Source: JACMNW01 sp031406155
Lineage (GTDB): Bacteria; Pseudomonadota; Alphaproteobacteria; Rhodobacterales; Rhodobacteraceae
Reading direction: 5' to 3'
DNA: 64,000 bases
NCBI GenBank assembly: GCA_031406155.1
Contig: JANOGW010000066.1
Location: forward strand, 1 to 64,000
Each line of letters opens with the position of its first letter. The first letter of the stretch is position 1. This document shows, piece after piece, positions 17,703 to 27,201 of this stretch. Both the position numbers and the translations under genes were made by a program. Below the pieces are notes generated by a model, which was given only the letters and a program-made list of their open reading frames with translations, did not search any database and was not told the origin of the DNA.

Positions 17703-17748
17703 TGGTGCACCCAGCACGATTCGAACGTGCGGCCTTTGCCTTCGGAGG
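17703..17748 (-). other. Attachment site: 3' half of a tRNA-Arg gene
   Basis: On the minus strand this reads from the anticodon loop (CTCCGAA, anticodon CCG) through a perfect T-arm (GCACG-TTCGAAT-CGTGC) to an acceptor 3' side ending GCACCA. The 5' half is absent: upstream of the loop the sequence does not pair with GGCAA. A tRNA 3' fragment next to an integrase is the typical product of island integration into a tRNA gene. The island side is the 5' side of the fragment, that is, higher coordinates including the integrase. The intact tRNA should lie at the far end, outside the window. Confidence 0.75.
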
Positions 17749-17925
17749 AAATATATCTGTCTTTCCCAATAATGCGATAGAGTACGCTATGGTACGCTAA
17801 CCAACTGAAACTACTTGATTTCGTGGGTCGCCGTACCGAAGCTTCTATCCGAAACTACGCCCTGGTTTCCGCCCAAGTGCTTACGTGGTGCTTACGCGAG
17901 ACCGGGGCCGGAAAGGAGATGCCCC

Positions 17926-19284
17926 ATGGCAAAGATCAACAAGAGGCTCGTGGATACCGCTGATGCGCGCGCAAGGGACTACGTCATCTGGGATGACGAG
18001 CTACCGGGCTTTGGCCTTCGCGTCTTTGCCTCCGGCAAACGCAGCTACGTCATACAATATCGGTCGGCCGGTCGTTCACGCCGGTACACCATCGGCCTGC
18101 ACGGAGTGTGGACGCCTGAAACCGCGCGCAGGGAAGCGAAGGTCCAGCTTGGCAAGGTGGCGCAAGGTGACAACCCCGTCGAAGACAAGCAGATCAATCG
18201 TCACGCGATGACGGTCAAGGAGCTGTGCGAACGATATGTCGAAGACATGCGCGCAGGCCTCATCCTCGGGAAAGGCGGGCGTCCGAAAAAGCCGTCAACC
18301 GTCGGAACTGATATCGGGAGGATCAATGGCCATATCGTCCCCCTCCTCGGCCAGAGGCGCGTTCGGGACCTGTCAAAAGCCGATGTGACCAAGGCCATGA
18401 ATGACATCATTGCCGGGAAGACGCGCTCTGTGAAAAAATCTGCCAAGTTGCGCGGCAAGTCCATCCTGAGAGGTGGTGCAGGCGCCGCAAGCCGGTGCGT
18501 GGGCGTGATCGGTTCCATGCTCACCTATGCTATCAGCGCTGGCGTTATCGAGCACAACGTCGCTCACGGCATTCGCAAACCCAAAGATCGGGTGCGGGAC
18601 CGGCGGTTGAGCGAAGATGAATACCGAATTCTAGGCGACATGCTGCGTCGCGCTGGCGAGAATGAGAAATATACCATCACCGTGGGAATAATTCGGCAAC
18701 TTGCGCTAACGGGTTGCCGCCGCAGCGAGATAATTTCGCTCAGGTGGGATGATGTGGATACCGAAAACAGTTGTCTGCGCCTCTCGGAGTCCAAAGAAGG
18801 CGCGTCGACACGCCCTATTGGCGTTGCTGTGGTTGAATTTCTTGAAGAACACCTTCTTATGCGGGCGGGGACGTTTGTTTTTCCCGGTTCAGCCGAGGAC
18901 AACGCCTTCGGCAGTTTCTCAAATCACTGGGCGAAGATCTTTGCCGCGTCACCGCTCGCGGATGTGACGGCACATATTTTGCGACACAGCTTTGCCAGCG
19001 TTGCGAATGATCTTGGCTTCACTGAAAGCACTATTGCCGCCCTCATTGGACATTCGACGGGTTCGGTGACCAGCAAATACATCCACACTCTTGATACTGC
19101 CCTGATCATGGCGGCAGATACGATCTCGGGTTATATTCAGGGACTTCTAGACGGCGTTGCGTTCAAACAGACCGCCTACGCGCTTGATCGCGAGTCCCGG
19201 AAAGCGGCGCTCGCGCGCTTTCTGCAAAAAACGGTTGGTGACGACCACGCAAGGGCTGACGCAAAAGAGCCGTTGGTGGTGTGA
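17926..19284 (+). CDS. Tyrosine-type site-specific integrase
   Basis: The 452-residue protein starts at ATG 17926 after GGAAAGGAGATGCCCC. Residues 1-90 form the arm-binding domain of P4-like integrases (WDDELPGFGLRVFASGKRSY). A core-binding SAM-like domain follows, then the catalytic domain with arginine in TGCRRSEI, HILRHSFAS, IGHSTG and tyrosine in SKYIHTL. All catalytic residues (R-H-R-H-Y) are present, so it looks functional. It sits about 180 bases from the tRNA-Arg 3' fragment and reads away from it, the usual arrangement for a tRNA-integrating island. Confidence 0.92.
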   Translation: MAKINKRLVDTADARARDYVIWDDELPGFGLRVFASGKRSYVIQYRSAGRSRRYTIGLHGVWTPETARREAKVQLGKVAQGDNPVEDKQINRHAMTVKELCERYVEDMRAGLILGKGGRPKKPSTVGTDIGRINGHIVPLLGQRRVRDLSKADVTKAMNDIIAGKTRSVKKSAKLRGKSILRGGAGAASRCVGVIGSMLTYAISAGVIEHNVAHGIRKPKDRVRDRRLSEDEYRILGDMLRRAGENEKYTITVGIIRQLALTGCRRSEIISLRWDDVDTENSCLRLSESKEGASTRPIGVAVVEFLEEHLLMRAGTFVFPGSAEDNAFGSFSNHWAKIFAASPLADVTAHILRHSFASVANDLGFTESTIAALIGHSTGSVTSKYIHTLDTALIMAADTISGYIQGLLDGVAFKQTAYALDRESRKAALARFLQKTVGDDHARADAKEPLVV

Positions 19285-19591
19285 ACTGATCCTGTTCCCG
19301 GCACAACACATATCGTTCTCGCCGGAATGCAGCGACACAATTGCGCGCGGCGGAGACCTTTTCGCTGCGCCGCAAGATAGAGGGACGATTCCGTCAGCTT
19401 TTGGACGAGGCTACGAATGCCAATGGCGGGTAGTGCTTCTCGACCGCAGACAGCAGAGTTCCTGTTTGGGTCGTTCCGACGAACGAAGAAAGCACCATCG
19501 CGCAACACGCGCTATCCTTGATCCGACACCAAAGCAGAAGGCCACTTTGGGCATTGCTGACGCCATTTGATTTTCGCAAGAACCCATTATC
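19285..19591. other. Gap between integrase and trxC
   Basis: About 300 bases hold no recognisable gene, terminator or repeat. The two flanking genes converge here. Confidence 0.4.
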
Positions 19592-20032
19592 CTAGGTCTT
19601 GACAGCCTTTAACGCAAACTCCTCAATATCGGCCGCAGGCCGCGCACCGGAGAGCCTGGCAACCTCCTGTCCGTTTGAATACAGAATCAAAAGCGGGATG
19701 CCCCGAATACCAAGCGTTTGCGAGACTTCAGGATGTTCTTGGGTATCGATCTTGGCGAAACGGACCTTTGATTTTAGTTTCAAAGCGGCTTTTGCAAATT
19801 CCGGGGCCATCGTGCGGCATGGTCCACACCACGGTGCCCAATAGTCGACCATGATCGGGAACTCGTCCCGCGCTGTTGCCTTGTTGTGCACCTGAAGATC
19901 AAGTTCGGCGACGAGGCCGCTGAACAGCGGGCTTCCGCATTTCGCGCATTTTGCGCCTGCATCCAGTTTGACGATGGGTACACGATTGATCTGGCCGCAA
20001 CTCAGGCACGTGACGTTGTCAGCCACTTTCAT
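19592..20032 (-). CDS. trxC: Thioredoxin 2 (zinc-ribbon thioredoxin)
   Basis: The 146-residue cytosolic disulfide reductase has the N-terminal zinc ribbon of TrxC (VTCLSCGQINRVP and AKCAKCGSPLF, two CxxC pairs), then a thioredoxin fold with YWAPWCGPCRTMAPEF and the cis-proline loop GIRGIPLLILY. Length and motif order match TrxC. The start at 20032 places the zinc ribbon at the usual position; the frame upstream is not needed. It follows the receiver gene by 74 bases on the same strand and may be co-transcribed. TrxC typically responds to oxidative stress. Confidence 0.92.
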   Translation of the reverse strand: MKVADNVTCLSCGQINRVPIVKLDAGAKCAKCGSPLFSGLVAELDLQVHNKATARDEFPIMVDYWAPWCGPCRTMAPEFAKAALKLKSKVRFAKIDTQEHPEVSQTLGIRGIPLLILYSNGQEVARLSGARPAADIEEFALKAVKT

Positions 20033-20106
20033 CGTCAACTCCACGTCTGGCATCATCCTGAAAGGATTCATCATAGCGCCGATCGCGACATTCGAACTGA
20101 TCTCTA

Positions 20107-20502
20107 TCAAGATCGCGTCGCAGTCTGTGACGATACAACCCGCGCCTTTGCGACCACCTGGGTCAGGTCGTCCATCCCGTAAGGCTTGGTCAGGACCAGT
20201 GCGTCGCGAAAGCCATCTATCAAACCACGTTCGCCGTATCCACTGGCAAAGATAATCGGAATGCCTCGCCCCTGCAAAACTTCGGCGAGCGGGAATGACG
20301 CCACGCCGTCAACGTTAATATCAAGAATTGCCATATCAAGATCGCCATGTCGGGCAAATTCCATCCCTCCGGCCACGCGGGTCGCCATTGACACCACAGA
20401 GTGCCCAAGGTCTTCAAGCATACCAGCAAGATCGAGAGCAATAATGGCTTCGTCATCCAAAATCATAAAACGTAGAAAGCCAGTATCGGCAGGCATTGTC
20501 AT
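20107..20502 (-). CDS. Single-domain response regulator (FATGUY-like)
   Basis: The 131-residue receiver domain has no output domain. Visible residues are the acidic pocket in FMILDDEAII, the phospho-acceptor aspartate in MAILDINVDG, the motif FASGYG and the lysine in LTKPYG. The FASGY sequence is a variant of the F-A-T-G-Y motif that defines a family of alphaproteobacterial receivers partnered with HWE/HisKA2 kinases in general stress signalling. It follows the kinase gene immediately (kinase stop TAG, then TTG and ATG options within nine bases). ATG 20502 is preferred, TTG 20508 possible. Confidence 0.85.
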   Translation of the reverse strand: MTMPADTGFLRFMILDDEAIIALDLAGMLEDLGHSVVSMATRVAGGMEFARHGDLDMAILDINVDGVASFPLAEVLQGRGIPIIFASGYGERGLIDGFRDALVLTKPYGMDDLTQVVAKARVVSSQTATRS

Positions 20503-20508
20503 ATCCAA

Positions 20509-23500
20509 CTATGGATCCAGGCCCGGCAGAGGCGACTGAAGGACGCAAACGACACCGGTGGGCGGATAAGTAACTGTTACCTCGCCGAAAAGTTCCATCG
20601 GCAAAACCTGTCCGATCAGGCTGGAGCCGAACCCCTTGCGCAAAGGGGCGTTCACCGGGGGGCCGCCGGATTCTGTCCATTGCCACCTCAGCCGGGCTTT
20701 GTCAGCGGGGCCTGTTACCGTCCACGTGATATCTACGCGGCCTTCCGGCACCGACAGTGCGCCATATTTGGCGGCATTGGTGCACAGCTCATGCAAGGCC
20801 AGGCAGAACGTCACCGCAATCTGCGGCCGCAACGCGACATACGGACCCGCGATGCCAAACCGGCTTTGCCCGCCCTTATGCGGCTCAACAGTGGCCTCAA
20901 TTACGCTGGCCAGATCAGTGCCCGACCAGTTTGACATCACCAACAGATCATGTGCGCGGGCCAACACACGCAACCGCTCGCTAAAGGCAACCCGTGCATC
21001 GGGCAGGGATATGTCACCGCGCAGGGTTTGCGAGGCTATGGCTTGCACCACGGCCAGCGAGTTTTTCACCCGGTGGTTAAGCTCGTTCATCAGAATGCCG
21101 CGCTGGTGTTCGGCCTGTCTGCGGTCGGTTATGTCACGCGCAATGCTGGACGCCCCCAGCAGTGCGCCGGAAAGATCGCGCAACGGGGATTGCGTCACGG
21201 ACACCCATACTGGGGTGCCGTCGGCCCGCATCCGCGACACTTCATAGTGCAGCGTCTGTGCGCCTTCGCGGAACCGCGCAAGGCAGTCGGGGACGTCACC
21301 CGGCTGGCCCGGATCATTGAGCATCGACAACGGCTTGCCGATCATTTCGGCGGCAGCAAAGCCATAAATCCTCACTGCTCCCGGATTCCAGCTGTCGATC
21401 AGCCCGTCGGCATCAATGCTGATGACCGCGTCACGCGAACTGTCGACAATCGCCGCCAGCTGGCGCGACACAGCCTCGGCCCGGCGCCGTTCCGTCACAT
21501 CCTCGATTGCCAGCAGGATCAGGCTTTGCCGCCCGCCCTCGCGCAGCAATTTGCGCCCATTGATCAACAGATGACGCAGCCCAATGCCCGGGAATGACTG
21601 GTCCAGTTGGGCATCGTTAAACGGCTGTGCATCCTCAACCAGCTTTCCCAGCAAATCGTGCAGTTGCGGCAGGTTCCAGCCGCCTTCGGCAAGATCAAAG
21701 ACCGATTGCCCAATCTCCTTGGCTTCCGACACCCGAAACAGCGCCTCAAGTGCCGGGTTGATCGAGACAACGTTCAGCGCTTCATCCATCACCAGCAGCG
21801 GTTGGCGGATGGTTTCAACAATCGCCTGCGCATAAATGCGGGCCTCGGTGCTGGCCTGGCGGGCGGCGCGGGCATCGGTCACATCAAAGAACGTGATCAC
21901 CACGCCCGCGATGCGGTTATCCAGGGTGCGGTAGGGCAGCATCCGGCGCAGATGCCAGCGGCCATCGATGCCGGACACTTCGGTTTCCAGCACCTGAAGC
22001 TTGCGCATCACCCGTGCGGCGTCGGACAACAGGTTGTCGTCGCGAAACTTCAGCGCGAAATGGTCAAGCGGTCTGCCGATATCGCCGGGCAGCAGGTCAA
22101 GCAGTTCTCGCAGACCGGGGGTGAACCATTTGATGCAGAACTTATCGTCCAAAAACAGCGTGGCGGTATCGGTGCCAGCCAGCAGGTTGTTCAGAACATT
22201 GGTGCTGTCTTCCAGATCACGCACGTTGCTTTGCAACTGCCCGTTCACCGTATGCAATTCTTCGTTGAACGACTGCATCTCTTCCTTGGAGGTTTCCAGT
22301 TCCTCGTTGGTCGATTGCAGTTCCTCGTTCATCGAGGTGGCCTCCTCGTTGGCCGCCTTCAGTTCTTCGTTTGCGGTTTCCAGATGCTCGATGGTGTTCT
22401 GCAGCTCTGAGCGCACTGTCGCAAGTTCATCCCGCAGATCTGCCACTTGCGACGGGTTTTCCGGCGGGGCGGGTATAGTCCGCGCTTCACCGGCAATCAC
22501 AGGGGCAAAGCTGATCAGGATATGCCCCTTGCCAGACCCGGTGATCGGTGACGCCGTGACCATGACCGGACGGTGGCCGCCGCTGTGCCGCAGCTTTGCG
22601 TCGAACGAGACATCGCTGCCCTCGTCGCGGGCTTTGCGGACAGCACTGCGCAGTTTTGTCACCAGCCCCTCGCGCGCCATGTGGAAAACATCGCTTGAAG
22701 GCTCGCCCGTTGGCTGTTCCAGATAAGCACTGGTCGAGCCATGAAAATAGACAACGCGGCTTGCCGCATCAATCAGCACAGCTGCGGGTGCGAACCGTTC
22801 CAGCAAGGCACGTCGCGCCAGATCGCCCACTGGCAGGTTTTGGTCGGGCGATTGCAGGATGGTGGTTGGCTGTTCCGGCTTCTGCCTGCTTGGCTGGCCC
22901 CGCAGCACCGGAAAGTTTACAATATCCAACCGGGTTGCCCCCATCCGTTTGTACATCCGCCACTTCTTTGACAGCGGCTCGAACACCCCGCTGTGCCGCC
23001 CCACCGTTTCAGTGTTGCCCAGCATCATGGCACCACCCTGTTCAAGGGCAAAATGGAACAGCGCGATAATCCCCTGCTGGGCGTCTGGCTCCAGATAAAT
23101 CAAAAGGTTGCGGCATGTCACCAGATCGAGATGCGAAAATGGCGGGTCGCTGAGCAGGTTATGCGGGGCAAACACCACCGTGGCGCGCAGGTCTTTCTTC
23201 ACCCTGTAGGTCGCCTCGGCAGCCTCAAAGAACCGGCGTTTTCGGGCGTCGTCAAGGCCGGTGACGGCGGCGGCCGGATACACGCCTTCGCGCGCGGTTT
23301 GAAGGTTATCTTCGCGGGCGTCAGTTGCGAAAATCTTCACATCGAACGCCTTGCCCGCCAGCGTCGCCTGTTCGGCGATCAACATGGCCACGGTATAGGC
23401 TTCCTCCCCGGTGGAACAGCCTGGCACCCAGACCCGGATCGTGGATCCGGTTTCGCGCGCCGCGACAAGCGGGGCAATGACAACCTCACCCAAGGTGCGC

Positions 23501-24417
23501 CAGGCGTCAGCATCGCGGAAAAAACTGGTCACATTGATCAGCAGATCCCTGACCAGCACGGCCGCCTCGGCCGGATCGGTTCGTAAATCGGCCAGATAGT
23601 CGCCAAGCGACGCGATGTTGCGCAAGCTTAAGCGGCGCTGAATGCGCCGCTGTAAGGTGCTGCGCCGATAGGTGTTGAAATTGTGGCCGGTGCGGGTGCG
23701 TACCACTGTCAGGACCTGATCAATCAGGTGCTGCGAACTGGTTTCCGACGTCTCGCCGCCTTTCGGTTCGGCAATGTATTCGTTGCGGAAATACTGCCCC
23801 AGAATGGCGGGCATTGCTTCGGGGGCAAGAATGTGGTCGGCCATGCCTGCGGCAATCGCACTGCGGGGCATGCCGTCGAATTTTGCGGTCTCGGGGTCCT
23901 GTACCAATATTAGCCCGCCCGCCGCGCGCACCTCTTTCAGGCCGTCCGTGCCGTTGCTGCCGGTTCCCGACAGCACTACAGCGATGACCCGTTCGCCCTG
24001 ATCGGCGGCAAGCGAGCGGAACAGCACATCGACCGGGTGGCGGTGCCCGCGCTTTTCGGCGGGCTTGATCAGGTGCAAAACGCCCGCCGATACCGTCAGA
24101 TCCCGGTCCGGGGCGATGACATACACATGGTTTGGCAGGATCCGCATCTGATCCTCGACCTGAACCACTGGCATCGTGGTACGCGCGGCCAGCACCTTCG
24201 CCATCTGGCTTTCGCGTGTGGGATCAAGGTGCAGCACCAGAACAAAGGCCGCGCCGCTATCGTTGGGCATTGCGTCAAAGAATTTGCTGAACGCCTCAAT
24301 CCCACCCGCCGACGCGCCCATGCCCACGACCAGACAGTGATGAACAGCAGCCGCCCCCGCACCGGGGTTCGGCACGGCGTTCGCCGACGCTTCGACAGGG
24401 TGATCTTCTTCGGTCAT
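20509..24417 (-). CDS. CheB-CheR-PAS-HWE hybrid sensor histidine kinase
   Basis: The 1302-residue protein combines, in order: a CheB methylesterase domain (GMGASAGGIEAF, LHLDP, SGTGSNGTDGL; residues ~28-210); a CheR methyltransferase (VTSFFRDADAW, VPGCSTGEEAYTVAML; ~230-490); a long coiled coil of NEEL repeats (~655-725); several PAS domains (~730-1090); and a C-terminal HWE/HisKA2 kinase (histidine in LNHRVKNSLA, N-box LHELCTNAAKYGAL). The start ATG 24417 removes an unlikely N-terminal extension. It is predicted to be cytosolic. The fused chemotaxis modules suggest reversible methylation-linked sensing, but no chemoreceptor gene is near. It phosphorylates, most likely, the receiver encoded next. 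Confidence 0.9.
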   Translation of the reverse strand: MTEEDHPVEASANAVPNPGAGAAAVHHCLVVGMGASAGGIEAFSKFFDAMPNDSGAAFVLVLHLDPTRESQMAKVLAARTTMPVVQVEDQMRILPNHVYVIAPDRDLTVSAGVLHLIKPAEKRGHRHPVDVLFRSLAADQGERVIAVVLSGTGSNGTDGLKEVRAAGGLILVQDPETAKFDGMPRSAIAAGMADHILAPEAMPAILGQYFRNEYIAEPKGGETSETSSQHLIDQVLTVVRTRTGHNFNTYRRSTLQRRIQRRLSLRNIASLGDYLADLRTDPAEAAVLVRDLLINVTSFFRDADAWRTLGEVVIAPLVAARETGSTIRVWVPGCSTGEEAYTVAMLIAEQATLAGKAFDVKIFATDAREDNLQTAREGVYPAAAVTGLDDARKRRFFEAAEATYRVKKDLRATVVFAPHNLLSDPPFSHLDLVTCRNLLIYLEPDAQQGIIALFHFALEQGGAMMLGNTETVGRHSGVFEPLSKKWRMYKRMGATRLDIVNFPVLRGQPSRQKPEQPTTILQSPDQNLPVGDLARRALLERFAPAAVLIDAASRVVYFHGSTSAYLEQPTGEPSSDVFHMAREGLVTKLRSAVRKARDEGSDVSFDAKLRHSGGHRPVMVTASPITGSGKGHILISFAPVIAGEARTIPAPPENPSQVADLRDELATVRSELQNTIEHLETANEELKAANEEATSMNEELQSTNEELETSKEEMQSFNEELHTVNGQLQSNVRDLEDSTNVLNNLLAGTDTATLFLDDKFCIKWFTPGLRELLDLLPGDIGRPLDHFALKFRDDNLLSDAARVMRKLQVLETEVSGIDGRWHLRRMLPYRTLDNRIAGVVITFFDVTDARAARQASTEARIYAQAIVETIRQPLLVMDEALNVVSINPALEALFRVSEAKEIGQSVFDLAEGGWNLPQLHDLLGKLVEDAQPFNDAQLDQSFPGIGLRHLLINGRKLLREGGRQSLILLAIEDVTERRRAEAVSRQLAAIVDSSRDAVISIDADGLIDSWNPGAVRIYGFAAAEMIGKPLSMLNDPGQPGDVPDCLARFREGAQTLHYEVSRMRADGTPVWVSVTQSPLRDLSGALLGASSIARDITDRRQAEHQRGILMNELNHRVKNSLAVVQAIASQTLRGDISLPDARVAFSERLRVLARAHDLLVMSNWSGTDLASVIEATVEPHKGGQSRFGIAGPYVALRPQIAVTFCLALHELCTNAAKYGALSVPEGRVDITWTVTGPADKARLRWQWTESGGPPVNAPLRKGFGSSLIGQVLPMELFGEVTVTYPPTGVVCVLQSPLPGLDP

Positions 24418-24999
24418 TGATCGAAGCCAAGGCTTCACCAGCGAGGGGGCCCGGTATTGGACGTTGGCCCGCTGCAAACCCGTAACTTTCGTAGCAGTTA
24501 CGTATGTTTCGTCGCACTATGGCGTTCCGATTGCAACGATATTTGAAGTGAACCCGCCGCGCCCTGATCTTTGTAAACTGCTGCCGTTTTCGGACGAACC
24601 GCACAACCCTGCGCAGCTGATGCCGGCTTAGTGTCCAGCGCCACGGGTGACGTGATGCGTGCCGTTCCATTCACCGCCGTCGGCAAAAAGATCGAGGTTT
24701 TCGTGCGGTTTGGTGCATCAGATAGGCGAGGTTTCCAAACAAAGGTGGAAAATACCCAAGCACGATCACCGCCAATCTCCGGTTTCGGGCGATTTTCAAG
24801 TTTGCGAACCGGGCCACGTTCAGTCGTCCACGCGGGCGAAAGCTGATCGTGGCCGTCCTCAATCCGGTTTGTCATGGCGTGCTCCAGATCTCCATCGGTT
24901 TCCTTTCACCGAACAGGAAACCACAACCTGCCTACCCCAAAACCCGGACCTATCGCACCCGCAACGCGCGCTATTGGCTTTGACCGGTACCTTGCTAAG
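24418..24999. other. Gap upstream of sensor kinase; contains an inverted repeat
   Basis: CGTAACT and AGTTACG (24481-24502) form a perfect 7+7 inverted repeat with 8-base spacer, 64 bases upstream of the kinase start, a candidate operator. A minus-strand frame 24498-24875 begins with ATG after GGAGCACGCC but resembles no family and is probably spurious. Nothing else was seen. Confidence 0.4.
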
Positions 25000-26868
25000 C
25001 TATTTGAAAACCTGATCAACCTCCCAAACAGTGATCGGATGATATCCCGGCTTTGCTTTGGCATAGACGGCCTTAGCGCGTTCCGGATCAATGGCCAGAA
25101 CCGCTTCATAAAGATCTTTGGTAAAGGCGATGCGGCCTTGTTCCGTCATCAACTGTTCCAATCGGGTGTCAAGTGCCGGGGCGTAGCCCGCTTTGGCCGC
25201 ATAGAGCAGCCATTCGTAGGCAAGCTTCAGGTTGCCGGTGGTCGAAAGACCCAAAGCTCTGTCAAGCTCTGCCAGCTTGGCCGGGTCCATATCCGGTGGC
25301 AGGCTTTTGATCAGGCGCACCTGCTGTTGGATCATCCAGCCGCTGGTGTCGACATCGCTGGGTGCCAGTTCACCGCTGACCAGTTTGGCCAAGGTTTGAT
25401 CTGCCAAAGCATAGCCATCCGCTTTGGGCACCGGGCCAAACGCTGGGTAACCGGGTTGATGTATCCATTCGGTGATCTCGGCCGCAGTGAACGCCTCGGG
25501 ATGGGCCTTTATCAGGCCGTCTTTGAGGTAAGTCTCGAACACATCAGTCGTGATCGTGCCCCAAGCGAAATCCTCGAAGTACTGCTTGAGGAACGCGTCA
25601 AAATCCGCGCGCCCAACCCGGTCTTCAAGGAATTTGAAGAACAGCATGCCTTTTGTGTAAGGAATGTCCGAAAAGACCGCATCGGGATGTTGCCCTCGCA
25701 GATCAATGGCCAACAGCTGCGCCTCGGGTGGCAGATCTTTGACTGCGGCCAGACCATCCTCATAGTTCACTTCAAGGTCCATATCGGCGCGTTCCTTGCC
25801 GTAAAGCGCCTCAATCACCCGGTTCTCGACATAGCTTGTGATGCCCTCGTTCAGCCACAGATCGCGCCAGGTGCCGTTGGTGACATAGTTGCCCGACCAT
25901 GAATGCGACAATTCATGCGAGATCAGGTCGACCAACCCCCGGTCGCCGGTAATGACCGTTGGTGTGATGAACGACAACCGTGCATGCTCCATCCCGCCGA
26001 ACGGAAAGCTGGGTGGCATGATCAAAAGATCATAGCGGCCCCATTGATAGGGGCCGTAGAGCCCCTCGACGGCCGCGATCATCTTTTCGGAATCGGCAAA
26101 TTCCCATGCCGCCTTTTCAAGCATCCCGGCCTCGGCATAGACACCGGCACGGTCGGAAATCGCCTGGAAATGCAGATCACCGACGGCGATGGCGATCAGG
26201 TAGGGCACTACGGTTTGCGGCATCTCGAAATGGTAATTGCCATCGCGTATCGCACTGGGGTCGTTATCGGCGCTCATCAGCGCCAGCAGGTCTTTCGGCG
26301 TGGTGATATCGGCGGCATAGGTCACGCGGATCTTGGGTGTGTCTTGCTGGGGGAACCACGTGCGCCCGTAGATCGACTGTGACAGCGAATACATGAAGGG
26401 GTGTTTTTTGTCGCTGGTCTGCGCGGGATCGGCCCAATTCAACCCATCAGACCCATTGGTCGTTGCATAGCTGACGCGGACCTTGGTGGCCTCGGCGCCG
26501 ATGTCGATGGTTAGCGGGGTGCCGAAGGTTTCATCAGCATTCCCCATTTCCCACTTGGCAGGAGCAAGCCCGGCAGAGCTGACAAGCTCGACTGCCGCGA
26601 TGTCGAGCGCCTTGGTGTCGAGCACCAGCGTAGTGGCGGCAGGATCGATGCGTTTGAGATCAAGTTCAACATAGCCTTTCAGCTGTTTGGCGACAAAGTC
26701 GGCATCCAGATTGAGGTAGACGTGGGTCATCACCACCTCATCGACATTGGCGAAGCTATGATAGTCGTGCTGCGGATCAATCGGGCCAAGGTCTTCGGCC
26801 AAAACCAGCGCCGGATCGAACGCGAGCAGCAGTGCGGCGGCGGGCAGGATAGATGAGGACTGTTTCAT
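25000..26868 (-). CDS. M1-family zinc metallopeptidase (leukotriene-A4-hydrolase-like)
   Basis: The 622-residue exported aminopeptidase has a signal peptide ending about ALVLAED. The zinc site is HELSHSW with the third ligand glutamate in LNEGITSY. The substrate-end motif is GGMEHARLSF, where the family consensus GxMEN has histidine in place of asparagine. A C-terminal helical domain of the LTA4H type follows (from about residue 470). It cleaves N-terminal amino acids from peptides, probably in the periplasm. It is transcribed leftward; an FNR-like box lies about 205 bases upstream, too far to assign firmly. Confidence 0.9.
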   Translation of the reverse strand: MKQSSSILPAAALLLAFDPALVLAEDLGPIDPQHDYHSFANVDEVVMTHVYLNLDADFVAKQLKGYVELDLKRIDPAATTLVLDTKALDIAAVELVSSAGLAPAKWEMGNADETFGTPLTIDIGAEATKVRVSYATTNGSDGLNWADPAQTSDKKHPFMYSLSQSIYGRTWFPQQDTPKIRVTYAADITTPKDLLALMSADNDPSAIRDGNYHFEMPQTVVPYLIAIAVGDLHFQAISDRAGVYAEAGMLEKAAWEFADSEKMIAAVEGLYGPYQWGRYDLLIMPPSFPFGGMEHARLSFITPTVITGDRGLVDLISHELSHSWSGNYVTNGTWRDLWLNEGITSYVENRVIEALYGKERADMDLEVNYEDGLAAVKDLPPEAQLLAIDLRGQHPDAVFSDIPYTKGMLFFKFLEDRVGRADFDAFLKQYFEDFAWGTITTDVFETYLKDGLIKAHPEAFTAAEITEWIHQPGYPAFGPVPKADGYALADQTLAKLVSGELAPSDVDTSGWMIQQQVRLIKSLPPDMDPAKLAELDRALGLSTTGNLKLAYEWLLYAAKAGYAPALDTRLEQLMTEQGRIAFTKDLYEAVLAIDPERAKAVYAKAKPGYHPITVWEVDQVFK

Positions 26869-27201
26869 GGCATCTCCGGGATTGCTGGGTCAGATTGAAT
26901 TCTGCGTGCGGAAAGCGCGGCAGGCGGGAGCCGGTTCGGCGTCCTCTTCCTGTCAAGGTTGGCAAACGGCCGCGACGCGCCACCTTAGACCGCGCCGATC
27001 AGGTCGCCGATTTTGGCCAGTGCGGCTTCCATTTAATCAAGTCACATAGTCTCACGGTGCGCGGTGGTCCCAATTGATCGAGATCAGTCGCACTCCCGAT
27101 TGGTCGTCCGCAGGTGTCGCACGATGTTATCGCAGAACCACGTACCGCCGTTCACTCTGTAGCAGGCCATCCCTATCTGGCCTCGATGACGAAACAAACC
27201 G
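26869..27201. other. Gap upstream of M1 peptidase
   Basis: No gene is visible. The stretch contains one FNR-type box (27074-27087), listed separately. Confidence 0.4.
27074..27087. promoter_or_regulatory. FNR/FnrL-type box
   Basis: TTGATCGAGATCAG matches the consensus TTGAT-N4-ATCAA with one mismatch at the last base. It lies in the gap between the CPBP gene end and the M1 peptidase start. Confidence 0.55.

Noticed and set aside
24520..24545. GGAAC promoter-like element (sigma EcfG -35)
   Set aside because: No CGTT -10 element at the expected 16-17-base spacing follows.
24498..24875. 125-codon minus-strand frame with a ribosome site
   Set aside because: The sequence resembles no protein family and shows no fold features; kept only as a note in the gap entry.
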